Below the pieces are notes generated by a model. The model saw nothing but the letters and a program-made list of their open reading frames with translations, was not told where the DNA came from and made no database searches. Source: Segatella hominis (GTDB taxonomy: Bacteria > Bacteroidota > Bacteroidia > Bacteroidales > Bacteroidaceae). Taken from it: a stretch of 64,000 nucleotides of DNA. Location of the stretch: positions 62,001-126,000 of the forward strand of contig NZ_SGVY01000006.1 of NCBI RefSeq assembly GCF_004535825.1, given 5' to 3'. Both the position numbers and the translations under genes were made by a program. Positions 1 through 7,634 of this stretch are shown here, one piece after another; the stretch's first letter is position 1, and every line of letters begins with the position of its first letter.

Positions 1-1703
1 TACAACAGGTAAAAGACGGAAAATATGATGCCGCCATCGTAGCTACTTGTGCATTAAAGCGATTGGGAATGGAGGATGAAATCGCCGAAGTACTCCCTTT
101 CCAAACCCATCCTCTTCAAGGTTTCCTTGCCATCACAGCAAAGAAAGTGAAGAGTGAAGCACAAAGAATGAAGAATCAAAATACAGAAGGTTCTTCTGCT
201 TCTGAGCAAGAAAATTCTTCGCTTCTCACTCTTCGTTCTTCCCATAAGAATCTCTTGAATTCGCAAGGCACCGTATCCTTGGTAGGTTTCGGTCCTGGTG
301 ACCCAGAGCTGTTAACCATTAAGGCAGCAAAAGCCATTGAAGCCGCCGACATCATCTTTTATGATGACTTGATAGACGAGACTTATCTCAATGATAAAAA
401 AGCAGAAAAAGTATATGTAGGAAAGAGAGCCGGATATCATCATAAAGAGCAGTCTGAGATCAATCGTCTCCTGCTTGATGCAGCCAGAAAGGGTAAGAAC
501 GCAGTTCGCCTGAAAGGTGGAGATCCTATGATATTTGCTCATGGAAGCGAGGAAATCGAATTCTTAGAGAGTAATCTCATCAATGTGAATGTCATTCCGG
601 GCATTACCACAGCCTCGGCCCTTGCCGCATCTCAGAAGATCAGTCTCACCCATCGCGAATTTTCCTCCAGCGTAGCATTGGTAAGCGGACATACCCCCCA
701 GCCAGTCACTCCTGATGCAGAAACTTTGGTGTATTACATGGGTGCCAAACAGTTGCAGGCTATCGCTACCCAACTCATCGACGAAGAGGGTTGGGCTTTC
801 AATACCCCGGTTCTCCTCACCTACAATGTGAGCCGTCAGGACGAACAGACCTTTGAAACTACGCTTTGGGAACTCAGAAACGGAGAGAAAAAAGATCTCC
901 CTACTCCTCTCATCGCCCTTATCGGCAACGTGGCTGGTCTGAAGCATCATCAGGCATCAGACATCAAGCCAACACTCTATACGGGCACATTACCTGATAT
1001 AGAGAAACGAAATGCCGACTACACATATACCCCGCTGATAGAAATCAATAATAGTTCTATTTTCAGTTTAAAAGATGCATTATATGATGAAGAAAACTAC
1101 GAGTATTACAAAGGAAAAGGTTTAGCTTGGGATGACGATGATGAAAAGAAGCCGAAATATGTAGTCTTTACAAGTCAACATAGCATATCATCAACAATAG
1201 AATGCATACCTGAATTACTCGAGGAGCAAGAAAATTATATATTTATTTCCATTGGGGATACCACGACTGAAGCTTTGCATAATGCAGGCATCAAAGATGT
1301 GATACAGGTAGAGGAAGACAATCGCTTCGGAATCATAAAGTGGTTTGAAAAAGAGAAAGAGAAATACGATGAAGCCAATGCACGATACGAGGATATTATC
1401 TATCCTCATTCCTCATTGTCACCAGAAGACATTCCTCTGGCATTGCAAGAATTAGGATTTAGCGTAAAGAGCTTCGTCGCTTACAAAAACGTGATGCCGG
1501 AGCATCCTCGCCTTGTGAATCTCAATCACTTCAAGCGGATTGTCTTCACATCGCCTTCCACTATCGACAACTTCATCGAACTGTATGGTAAATTGCCAGA
1601 GAATACTGAGTTCATCACCCGTGGTCCTATCACTCAGAAACATCTGGAAGAAGTATTGGAAGCGAAGAACAATAGAAAGAGAAGAACGAAGAGTGAAGAG
1701 TGA
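1..1703 (+). CDS. HemC-CobA-HemD fusion protein, 5' end outside the window
   Basis: The reading frame is open from base 3, so the start lies upstream. The first ~50 visible residues (ATCALKRLG, then THPLQGFLAIT) look like the end of hydroxymethylbilane synthase (HemC). After a low-complexity linker comes a complete uroporphyrinogen-III C-methyltransferase (SUMT/CobA) domain with LVGFGPGDPELLT, VRLKGGDPMIF and VIPGITTASA. The last ~230 residues match uroporphyrinogen-III synthase (HemD) in position and in the motif YVVFTS. The protein would thus make hydroxymethylbilane, close it to uroporphyrinogen III and methylate that toward siroheme. Siroheme would serve sulfite reduction, which fits the cys genes downstream. 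The linker and the C-terminal tail (NNRKRRTKSEE) are encoded by short GAAGAGT-type repeats, so both are probably repeat-derived and non-catalytic. Domain assignments for CobA and HemD are firm; that for HemC rests on its tail alone. Confidence 0.85.
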   Translation, partial: QQVKDGKYDAAIVATCALKRLGMEDEIAEVLPFQTHPLQGFLAITAKKVKSEAQRMKNQNTEGSSASEQENSSLLTLRSSHKNLLNSQGTVSLVGFGPGDPELLTIKAAKAIEAADIIFYDDLIDETYLNDKKAEKVYVGKRAGYHHKEQSEINRLLLDAARKGKNAVRLKGGDPMIFAHGSEEIEFLESNLINVNVIPGITTASALAASQKISLTHREFSSSVALVSGHTPQPVTPDAETLVYYMGAKQLQAIATQLIDEEGWAFNTPVLLTYNVSRQDEQTFETTLWELRNGEKKDLPTPLIALIGNVAGLKHHQASDIKPTLYTGTLPDIEKRNADYTYTPLIEINNSSIFSLKDALYDEENYEYYKGKGLAWDDDDEKKPKYVVFTSQHSISSTIECIPELLEEQENYIFISIGDTTTEALHNAGIKDVIQVEEDNRFGIIKWFEKEKEKYDEANARYEDIIYPHSSLSPEDIPLALQELGFSVKSFVAYKNVMPEHPRLVNLNHFKRIVFTSPSTIDNFIELYGKLPENTEFITRGPITQKHLEEVLEAKNNRKRRTKSEE

Positions 1704-1734
1704 AGAATTCAAGTGTTTGAAGGGCGCAGCCTAA

Positions 1735-1815
1735 TTTCTCATTTTTCATTTGTCATTTCTCATTTTCTTGTCATTTCTCATTCTTTAATATTTCTCATTT
1801 TTAATTTAACATTAT
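1735..1815. repeat. Low-complexity heptamer tract (TTTCTCA type)
   Basis: The spacer between the HemC-CobA-HemD gene and hemB is made of degenerate copies of TTTCTCATT (ATGAGAA on the other strand). It follows a GAAGAGT tract at 1660-1712 that contains the preceding stop codon. Similar tracts occur at 21772 and 23120. Confidence 0.7.
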
Positions 1816-1834
1816 AATAAAACCGACATAGATT

Positions 1835-2830
1835 ATGAAAAGATTTAGAGATTTTAGAAAAGACCAGGCTACTCGCGACAAGTATGCCGACGTTTCATTG
1901 AGTGCCGCAGACTTCATCTACCCTTACTTCGTAGTAGAGGGAGAGAACCAAAAGGAAGAGATTTCCACCATGCCGGGCGTCTATCGCTTCAGTATAGATA
2001 CTCTTCTCAAGGATATCAAAGAAATCAAGAACCTCGGCATCAACAAGGTTCTTCTTTTCGGAGTGATTCCTGATGAACAGAAAGATGAGCGAGGCAGTGC
2101 TGCCTATGCCGATGATGCACTCATTGCCCGTGCCGTGAAAGCCATCAAAGCAGAGTTTGGCAAGGACATCATCGTCTTCACCGACGTCTGCCTCTGCGAA
2201 TATACCAATCACGGACATTGCGGTCTTCTGCATCATCACGATGTAGATAATGATTCCACCCTCCCATTACTTGCTGAAGAAGCTTATGTTCATGCCAAGG
2301 CTGGCGCTGATTTCGTAGCCCCATCAGCCATGATGGACGGACAGGTGGAAGCCATCAAGAAGAGGCTTAAAGAAGGAGGTCTCGACAAACAGTGTAAGGT
2401 TCTCGCATACTCTGCCAAATACGCCTCAGCCTTCTATGGTCCATTCCGTGATGCAGCAGATTCTGCCCCAAGCTTTGGAGACAGAAAGAGTTATCAGATG
2501 GACTTCCGCACCCACGATCAGGGTCTTGAAGAGATTGCAGCAGACATAGAGGAAGGGGCAGACTGGACGATGGTAAAACCAGCGATGCCTTATCTCGACA
2601 TGATTGCCAGAGGTGTAGAGAAGTTCCCAAACATCCCAATGGTAGCTTATCAGGTGAGCGGAGAATACTCGATGCTCAAGGCTGCAGCCAAACTCGGTTA
2701 TCTGGACGAGAGCCGCGTGGCATTCGAGAGCCTCATCGCCATCAAGCGAGCTGGCGCACAATACATTATCACTTATTATGCCAAGGAAATCATCGAAAAG
2801 GCAGAAGAGTGGAATATCAAAATAGGTTAA
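1835..2830 (+). CDS. hemB: Porphobilinogen synthase (delta-aminolevulinate dehydratase)
   Basis: Condenses two 5-aminolevulinate molecules to porphobilinogen in cytosolic tetrapyrrole synthesis. The 331-residue length is normal. Visible are the cysteine-rich zinc site DVCLCEYTNHGHCG (Cys119, Cys121, Cys129), the active-site segment YSAKYASAFYGPFRDA with Lys195, and the Schiff-base lysine in MVKPAMPYLD (Lys248). The ATG at 1835 gives the conserved N-terminus FRDFRKD. It lies between the HemC-CobA-HemD gene and hemL on the same strand, 54 bp before hemL, so the three probably form one heme operon. The zinc-type cysteines indicate a metal-dependent form. Confidence 0.97.
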   Translation: MKRFRDFRKDQATRDKYADVSLSAADFIYPYFVVEGENQKEEISTMPGVYRFSIDTLLKDIKEIKNLGINKVLLFGVIPDEQKDERGSAAYADDALIARAVKAIKAEFGKDIIVFTDVCLCEYTNHGHCGLLHHHDVDNDSTLPLLAEEAYVHAKAGADFVAPSAMMDGQVEAIKKRLKEGGLDKQCKVLAYSAKYASAFYGPFRDAADSAPSFGDRKSYQMDFRTHDQGLEEIAADIEEGADWTMVKPAMPYLDMIARGVEKFPNIPMVAYQVSGEYSMLKAAAKLGYLDESRVAFESLIAIKRAGAQYIITYYAKEIIEKAEEWNIKIG

Positions 2831-2884
2831 AAGCAATTTCCATTCAGTAAATACAAAACATTTAACACTAAACATTACTGAAAT

Positions 2885-4159
2885 ATGAACGAAAGAATCA
2901 AATCTGCCGCCGCTTTTGAGGAGGCAAAACAGATAATACCTGGCGGAGTCAACTCGCCAGTGAGAGCATTGAAGAGCGTGGGAACTACCCCACTCTTCGT
3001 CCGTGATGCCAAAGGTCCCTACATCTACGATATTGATGACAACAAGTTTATTGACTTCTGTATGTCATGGGGCGTATTCATCTTGGGGCATAATAATGAT
3101 AAGGTAAGCAAGGCTGCATCCGATGCCATCTTCCACGGAAGCAGTTTCGGAATCCCGACTCTTGCAGAAACCACCTTGGCAGAGAAGGTAAGAGAGTCAT
3201 TTCCTTCTATGGAGCGACTTCGCTTCGTCAACAGCGGAACCGAGGCAACGATGTCAGCCATCCGTGTGGCACGTGGTTTTACCGGACGAGATATTCTCGT
3301 GAAGTTCGAAGGATGCTATCATGGTCATGCCGACCATCTTCTGGTAAGTGCCGGTTCTGCAGTAGCCAAGCTGAACAATGCTTCGTCTGCCGGAGTTCCA
3401 GCTGGTTTCACTCAATATACCGTGGTATTACCTTATAATGATACCGAGGCTTTAGAGAAATACTTTGCAGGAAACGGAGACAAAGTGGCAGCCCTCATCA
3501 TTGAGCCTGTAGCCTGCAACATGGGTGTGGTTCCTCCTACCCATGAGTTTATTGAAGCAACCCGCAAGGTAACCCAAGAGCATGGAGCCATCCTGATATT
3601 CGATGAAGTCATCACCGGTTTCCGTCTTTCATACGGCGGAGCACAGAAGCGATTCGGAATCACACCGGATATGACAACAGTTGGTAAAATAGTAGGTGGC
3701 GGATTCCCTGCCGCAGCCTTCGGAGGTAGAGCGGATATCATGAGCGTATTAGCCCCAGAGGGTCCAGTTTATCAGGCAGGTACTTTGAGTGGAAATCCTG
3801 TGGCGATGGCAGCCGGTTATGAAACTTTGAAGCAGTTGGGCGAACCGGGCGTTTATGAACTCTTAGAAGAACGCAGCAATCGTTTCCTCTCCCGTCTTGA
3901 GAAGATAGTAGAAGGCAAGGGCATCCAGGTGAACCACGTGGGCACGATGTTCACGATGTTCTTCAACGACCAGCCTGTCCGCAATTTCCAAGATACCAAG
4001 AAGAGTGATCAGGAACGTTTCGCACGTTATTTCCGCAATATGCTGGACCGTGGCATCTACGTAAGTCCATCCCAGTTTGAGGGCAACTTCATCTCCCTCT
4101 GCCACACCGATGAGATTCTCGACTATGTATTGAAGTCAATAGAAGAAAGTATAGAATAG
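2885..4159 (+). CDS. hemL: Glutamate-1-semialdehyde 2,1-aminomutase
   Basis: PLP enzyme converting glutamate-1-semialdehyde to 5-aminolevulinate in the C5 pathway. The 424 residues include IIPGGVNSPVRA near the N-terminus, VNSGTEATMSAIRVAR, the aspartate of LIFDEVITGFR and the PLP lysine in TTVGKIVGGGFP (Lys268). It follows hemB and ends at a strong terminator hairpin (4184-4226). Its last ~44 codons have a second, diverged copy at 15910-16037 fused to a cysD head; this copy at 2885 is the intact gene. Confidence 0.97.
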   Translation: MNERIKSAAAFEEAKQIIPGGVNSPVRALKSVGTTPLFVRDAKGPYIYDIDDNKFIDFCMSWGVFILGHNNDKVSKAASDAIFHGSSFGIPTLAETTLAEKVRESFPSMERLRFVNSGTEATMSAIRVARGFTGRDILVKFEGCYHGHADHLLVSAGSAVAKLNNASSAGVPAGFTQYTVVLPYNDTEALEKYFAGNGDKVAALIIEPVACNMGVVPPTHEFIEATRKVTQEHGAILIFDEVITGFRLSYGGAQKRFGITPDMTTVGKIVGGGFPAAAFGGRADIMSVLAPEGPVYQAGTLSGNPVAMAAGYETLKQLGEPGVYELLEERSNRFLSRLEKIVEGKGIQVNHVGTMFTMFFNDQPVRNFQDTKKSDQERFARYFRNMLDRGIYVSPSQFEGNFISLCHTDEILDYVLKSIEESIE

Positions 4160-4183
4160 AAAAGATTTGTATAACAAGAAAGT

Positions 4184-4226
4184 AAAGTCACAATACTCAG
4201 CACCCTCTGCCGGGTATTGTGACTTT
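4184..4226 (+). terminator. Terminator of the heme operon
   Basis: A perfect 13-bp inverted repeat, AAAGTCACAATAC and its complement, is separated by 17 bases and followed by a T-rich stretch. It lies 25 bp after hemL. Confidence 0.85.
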
Positions 4227-4336
4227 TATTTTCAGAAACACCCCAAGCCCAATAAAGAGCAAAAGCCTTGATTATAAGATGCTTTTAAAAACTTTTCTCC
4301 GTTTTATTTCTTGAGGATTCTAAATCCGAATTTATA

Positions 4337-5213
4337 TTATTTCTTGGCCTGCAAACTGCTTATTTGCTCTTTAGTCAAGCCTGTAACTTGCATGATTTGA
4401 CTTACTGACATACCTAATGCAAGAAGATTCTTTGCGACATCAAGACTTTTAGCAAGTTCACCTTGCTCTATCCCCTTCTCATTTCCTTCCAGCCAGGCAC
4501 TATACATCCCCAGGTTGTAATTATCAACCTGACGCTGGCTCTCTTCATATTTTTCCATTTCCTCCTTGCTCAGGCAGCGGCTGTCAGCCACTTCTGCCAA
4601 ACGCTTGAAGATCTTCTTCTGCGTTTCAAATGGAATTCTTTCTAATGTTGTCATATGCTTCAATACGTAAATCCACTTTTCAAAATCTGTTACACATTCC
4701 TCCGCCTTCTTCGTGAAATACGGAAGATTCAAATAGATGAAGCGAAGCTTGTCTGTGAAAGGTTCTTCGCTATTTTTCTCTCAACATCACATCAGATTTG
4801 AACTGACTGATCTCTTCTCCGACATGAGGAGAGAAATTCATAAAACTGATCACATATACAGGAACCAACTCATAAAATGAAGGCTTGTCCTTGGACTTTT
4901 CTTTCTCACGCTGATTGGTAATAGCCTTGCTGGCATAACACAACGTACGATTCACGAAATTAACCGTCCAGTTGTTCTGCATCTCCACAATGAAATGCTT
5001 GCCCTCATCTGTCTCGCAATAGACATCGTATATACAGCCTCGCAAATCCTTGGAATCAGCCAACTGCTCTTTGTCCTTGAAGGAGACATCCCTGACTTGA
5101 AATTCCCCCTCGAACAAATCGTTTAAGAAACTTATCAGCAAATCCTTGCTGAACTCCTGACCGAACAATCGCTTAAAGCCCCAGTCGGTAAATGGGTTAA
5201 TGTATTTCGCCAT
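4337..5213 (-). pseudogene. Rpn-family PD-(D/E)XK nuclease/putative transposase, frameshifted
   Basis: The N-terminal piece (4770-5213) begins MAKYINPFTDWGFKRLFG, the hallmark start of the Rpn/TIGR01784 nuclease family, and has the catalytic-like YCETDEGKHFIVEMQN stretch. The C-terminal piece (4337-4732) carries the usual coiled tail with WLEGNEKGIEQGE and a final helix-turn-helix-like segment. The frames differ by one base at a T5 run on the plus strand (A5 in the gene, 4774-4778). Adding one A gives the continuous protein REKNSEEPFTDKLRFIYLNL, so a single-base loss is the simplest explanation. Rpn proteins promote recombination in E. coli; whether this one is active depends on whether the frameshift is real. 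It may be a pseudogene, a phase-variable gene or a sequencing error. Confidence 0.85.
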
Positions 5214-5347
5214 AATATTTGTATGATGTATGTTGTTAACGCACTATTGCGTCTTCGAGGGCAAAAGTACGATTAATTTTTGAAAAATGCAAATCTGAAA
5301 GCAAAAAAAATCAATATGATGGAGAATATCGGCGTAAAAACAAGGAA

Positions 5348-5431
5348 AACCACCTCGTCATTTTCGTTGATTTATGGAATATGAGAAGAAGCCCCAGATA
5401 TCTGATCAGACAATTCAAAAGAAAAATATAA
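5348..5431 (+). pseudogene. Relic of a RelE/ParE-like toxin C-terminus
   Basis: The frame starting at 5348 reads NHLVIFVDLWNMRRSPRYLI and continues to a TAA at 5429. It is nearly identical to the last 27 residues of the toxin-like gene at 5912-6088. No start or N-terminal half is visible upstream. It appears to be the surviving end of a duplicated toxin gene. The bases after its stop (AAGGAAAGAGC) match those after the intact copy, then diverge into the 90-bp repeat. Confidence 0.6.
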
Positions 5432-5456
5432 AGGAAAGAGCTCTAACTGTATGGTT

Positions 5457-5546
5457 GAAACGGGCTGAAAGCCCAAAGGCTCGTAACCCAGGGCAGCACC
5501 TGGGTACACTCGCAGTCAGCAATGCGCCCTGTAAGGGCAAAAGCTT
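5457..5546. repeat. 90-bp palindromic repeat, copy 1
   Basis: It contains three short hairpins: GGGCTgaaAGCCC, CCCAGGgcagcaCCTGGG and GCCCTgtaAGGGC. A second copy of identical length is at 6466-6555 and together they bracket the toxin-antitoxin-like array. The architecture resembles REP/MITE-like intergenic elements. An open frame across it (5374-5622) is regarded as an accident. Confidence 0.75.
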
Positions 5547-5585
5547 AAAAAATATATTGTTTTTCACAGTTTTCTCCCATTTTCC

Positions 5586-5616
5586 TTGCATGATTCAGAT
5601 AATAATCGTAAATTTG
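5586..5616 (+). promoter_or_regulatory. Bacteroidota-type promoter for the small antitoxin-like gene
   Basis: TTG (5586-5588), a 20-bp spacer and TAAATTTG (5609-5616) match the Bacteroidota -33/-7 pattern. The predicted transcript starts just before the ATG at 5640, which argues against the alternative ATG at 5586. Confidence 0.6.
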
Positions 5617-5639
5617 CAGTAGATAAAATACGCAAGCTT

Positions 5640-5924
5640 ATGAAAGAGAAAAGCTATACATTGCCAGAAGAGCAGAAAGATGCAGCTTTCGCAGCAGAGC
5701 CTGCACCAACCTATCACGGAAATGCCGCCATGACACTTCCCGAGGATGAATGTGCAGAAGAAGATATTGACCGGAACAAGATTCCTGTGGGCTGGCATCC
5801 GGCTAATGAAGAAGAAGCCATGACAAGGATTGAAGCTATTGAGGCGGAGTATGAGAATGGGCAATATATTGATGCAGAAGAATTTGAAAAAGAACTAATT
5901 GCACAATATCCATGGCTGGCATAA
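5640..5924 (+). CDS. Small acidic antitoxin-like protein (94 aa)
   Basis: Acidic protein with no certain family. It shares two blocks with the downstream 62-aa protein at 6101-6289: KSYTLPEEQ at the start and PVGWHPANEEEA..RIEAIEAEYE in the second half. It has an extra ~32-residue insert between the blocks. The start at 5640 is chosen because it aligns with the start of the downstream paralogue and fits the promoter at 5586-5616. Its stop overlaps the start of the RelE/ParE-like gene by 13 bases, the usual arrangement of an antitoxin-toxin pair. The antitoxin role is inferred from this linkage only; no DNA-binding domain was recognised. Confidence 0.6.
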   Translation: MKEKSYTLPEEQKDAAFAAEPAPTYHGNAAMTLPEDECAEEDIDRNKIPVGWHPANEEEAMTRIEAIEAEYENGQYIDAEEFEKELIAQYPWLA

Positions 5925-6088
5925 GATTAACTCTTTACCACCGCCCTTACCATAGTGCAATTATCAAGGGGAATTGGAAGATTATCTATCGCTACGACGA
6001 AGCCAACGACCTCGTCATTTTCGTAGATTTATGGGATATGAGAAGAAGTCCTAGATATCTGATTAGACAATTCAAAAGAAAACTATAA
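5912..6088 (+). CDS. RelE/ParE-like toxin, short form (58 aa)
   Basis: ATG at 5912 lies inside the end of the preceding gene and gives a 58-residue basic protein. Its core, GNWKIIYRYDEANDLVIFVD followed by LWDMRRSPRYL, resembles the C-terminal beta-sheet half of RelE/ParE toxins, where the central arginine and the late RRxP/RRxxY region matter for RNase activity. Family members are usually ~90-100 residues, so the N-terminal helices are missing. It is either a truncated remnant or a minimal form. A 27-residue tail relic lies upstream at 5348-5431. Type II toxin ancestry is fairly likely; activity is doubtful. Confidence 0.55.
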   Translation: MAGIRLTLYHRPYHSAIIKGNWKIIYRYDEANDLVIFVDLWDMRRSPRYLIRQFKRKL

Positions 6089-6100
6089 AGGAAAGAGCCC

Positions 6101-6289
6101 ATGAAAAAGAAAAGATATACATTGCCAGAAGAGCAGCCGATTCCAGTTGGCTGGCATCCGGCTAATGAAGAAGAAGCCGCGGATAGGATTGAAGCCATTG
6201 AAGCGGAGTACGAAAGGGCAGGCAAGGCTACTGATTTTGATGAATTTATAGAAGAACTAAAATCGGAAGGATTATGGCTCAACCAATAA
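6101..6289 (+). CDS. Small acidic antitoxin-like protein, paralogue (62 aa)
   Basis: Begins MKKKRYTLPEEQPIPVGWHP and is a shortened paralogue of the 94-aa protein at 5640, lacking its internal insert and diverging at the C-terminus. It starts 12 bp after the toxin-like gene and overlaps the next gene by 16 bases, so 5640-6447 reads as one compact transcription unit. Function unknown; an antitoxin-like role is inferred from the neighbours. Confidence 0.55.
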   Translation: MKKKRYTLPEEQPIPVGWHPANEEEAADRIEAIEAEYERAGKATDFDEFIEELKSEGLWLNQ

Positions 6290-6447
6290 AAGCAATACCA
6301 ACACTCTATGGTGAAGAGGCTCGTCGTTTCCAAGAAATGGCAGACGTAACAGAGCGCAAATATGATATTAGTCCCAAGCGAGACATCAAAAAAGATCCTC
6401 GCTATCGTGCTATGCGCACAATACTTGAAAGGTCGAACATAAAATAG
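6274..6447 (+). CDS. Small conserved-looking protein (57 aa), unknown function
   Basis: ATG at 6274 overlaps the preceding gene. The protein begins MAQPIKAIPTLYGEEARRFQ and ends with a basic segment (KKDPRYRAMRTILERSNIK). The translational overlap and the downstream 90-bp repeat suggest it is the last member of the toxin-antitoxin-like array. The positions equal those of the toxin-like ORF in the first unit, but no sequence similarity to RelE is visible. Short ORF, so moderate confidence. Confidence 0.5.
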   Translation: MAQPIKAIPTLYGEEARRFQEMADVTERKYDISPKRDIKKDPRYRAMRTILERSNIK

Positions 6448-6465
6448 AACTTTGCAGGTGGTTCA

Positions 6466-6555
6466 GAAACGGGCTGAAAGCCCAAAAGTTCCTAGTCAAG
6501 GGTAGCGCCCAGGTACACTTGCAGTCAGCAATGCGCCCTGCAAGGGCAAAAGCTT
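6466..6555. repeat. 90-bp palindromic repeat, copy 2
   Basis: Same length and orientation as 5457-5546. The ends are identical (GAAACGGGCTGAAAGCCC at one end, GGGCAAAAGCTT at the other) and the middle third is diverged. Confidence 0.75.
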
Positions 6556-6629
6556 CGTATAACACTCTATATTAGAACACATAGAAATAGCGTTTAAGGT
6601 CACAATTTGTGACCTTAAACTATTGGATT

Positions 6630-7156
6630 TCAACTGTTTTGTTTATTTTCCTTTCCCCTTATCACCTCCAATACCTTTCCGAGATGATAAGTTACCAAGC
6701 CATCCTCATAGGTGGTGTCCAATACCAGAACCACGGCACTATCCCTATCCGAATGATAACCCACATAAAACCTAATCGCATCGAAACGACGGAGATAACG
6801 CTTGCATCAGCCTCATCAATATAAGTATATTTGTTAAGCGTAGTCTGCTTCAGCGAACGGTACTCCTCGGTCTTCACACCAGATATAATTTCCTCGAAAT
6901 ATACCTTCTCGATAATCAGCGTCAAAACCTTCAAGCCCGACAGATTTAACTGCGATGGCTTTTTCTCTATTCGCTGCTCCAGACATTGCTGTTCCTTATT
7001 GTAGGCAAAGTAGATGATAGTGCCATTCATGATTTTCTGAATGATACTGTCGATGATTTCCAGCGGAACCTGATACCATTCCGTAGCCTCATGCATCTCT
7101 CCCTTATCATCAGCCACCTTAAAACGGAAGTTTACTGCCTGCAATACCTGATGCAC
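6630..7156 (-). pseudogene. ASCH-domain protein, frameshifted
   Basis: Read from a GTG at 7156, the frame encodes an N-terminal region (YQVPLEIIDSIIQKIMNGTI) and then an ASCH-like core: LTLIIEKVYFEEIISGVKTE. The expected continuation, RYLRRFDAIRFYVGYHSDRD, lies in another frame and runs to a TGA at 6630. A single missing A near 6802-6803 would rejoin the two. ASCH domains are RNA-binding folds related to PUA. The unshifted frame would end in an unrelated tail. It is either a recent pseudogene or a sequencing error; no start other than GTG is available because a stop precedes it. Confidence 0.65.
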
Positions 7157-7192
7157 TAAATAAGACTATTAACACGCGCTTTTAATAAAATA

Positions 7193-7543
7193 TTAACATA
7201 ACTGCAGTCCTTCCTCTTCTACATTATTATAAAAAGGACTGCCCTTTTTGCACTGCCAATCCTTCATCGAATACACAATTGGGTGAATCATCTGATTGAT
7301 TTTCCAACCCAATTCCCAAAACGGATAAGTATAATCATCATGATCTTGCTCATCTATCTTATCCTTGTTCAGAAGCACAAGGAGGTCCCAGTCGGAATCT
7401 GCCTTCGCATCTCTTCGCGCCCTTGACCCGTAAAGAATGACCTTGGCATCTTTCGGCATAATCGATTCCGCTTTCAAACGTATCGCATTTAAAACCTCAT
7501 CTTCAAGATGTTCGTTTTTCAATATCGTCATAACTCTATCCAT
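7193..7543 (-). CDS. MNT-type nucleotidyltransferase domain protein
   Basis: A 116-residue protein of the polymerase-beta nucleotidyltransferase superfamily. The signature is VILYGSRARRDAKADSDWDL, which holds the GS and DxD motifs, followed by LLVLLNKDK. Small proteins of this kind commonly act as MNT antitoxins that AMPylate a HEPN-domain toxin. No HEPN gene is adjacent: the neighbour downstream is the ASCH protein and upstream is the HU-like gene. It may be an orphan or have another role. Confidence 0.8.
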   Translation of the reverse strand: MDRVMTILKNEHLEDEVLNAIRLKAESIMPKDAKVILYGSRARRDAKADSDWDLLVLLNKDKIDEQDHDDYTYPFWELGWKINQMIHPIVYSMKDWQCKKGSPFYNNVEEEGLQLC

Positions 7544-7634
7544 TTAGTTTAACTGCGACAAAGATAAGAAAAAGAATTGAAACTTCAAAATCTCAAAGCT
7601 TTTTTCTTACATATATTGGTTATTTTCTTAACCA

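Noticed and set aside
5374-5622. 82-codon ORF across the toxin relic and the 90-bp repeat
   Set aside because: It runs in a different frame through the toxin tail and then through a repeat made of hairpins; composition is repeat-derived and no start signal is present.
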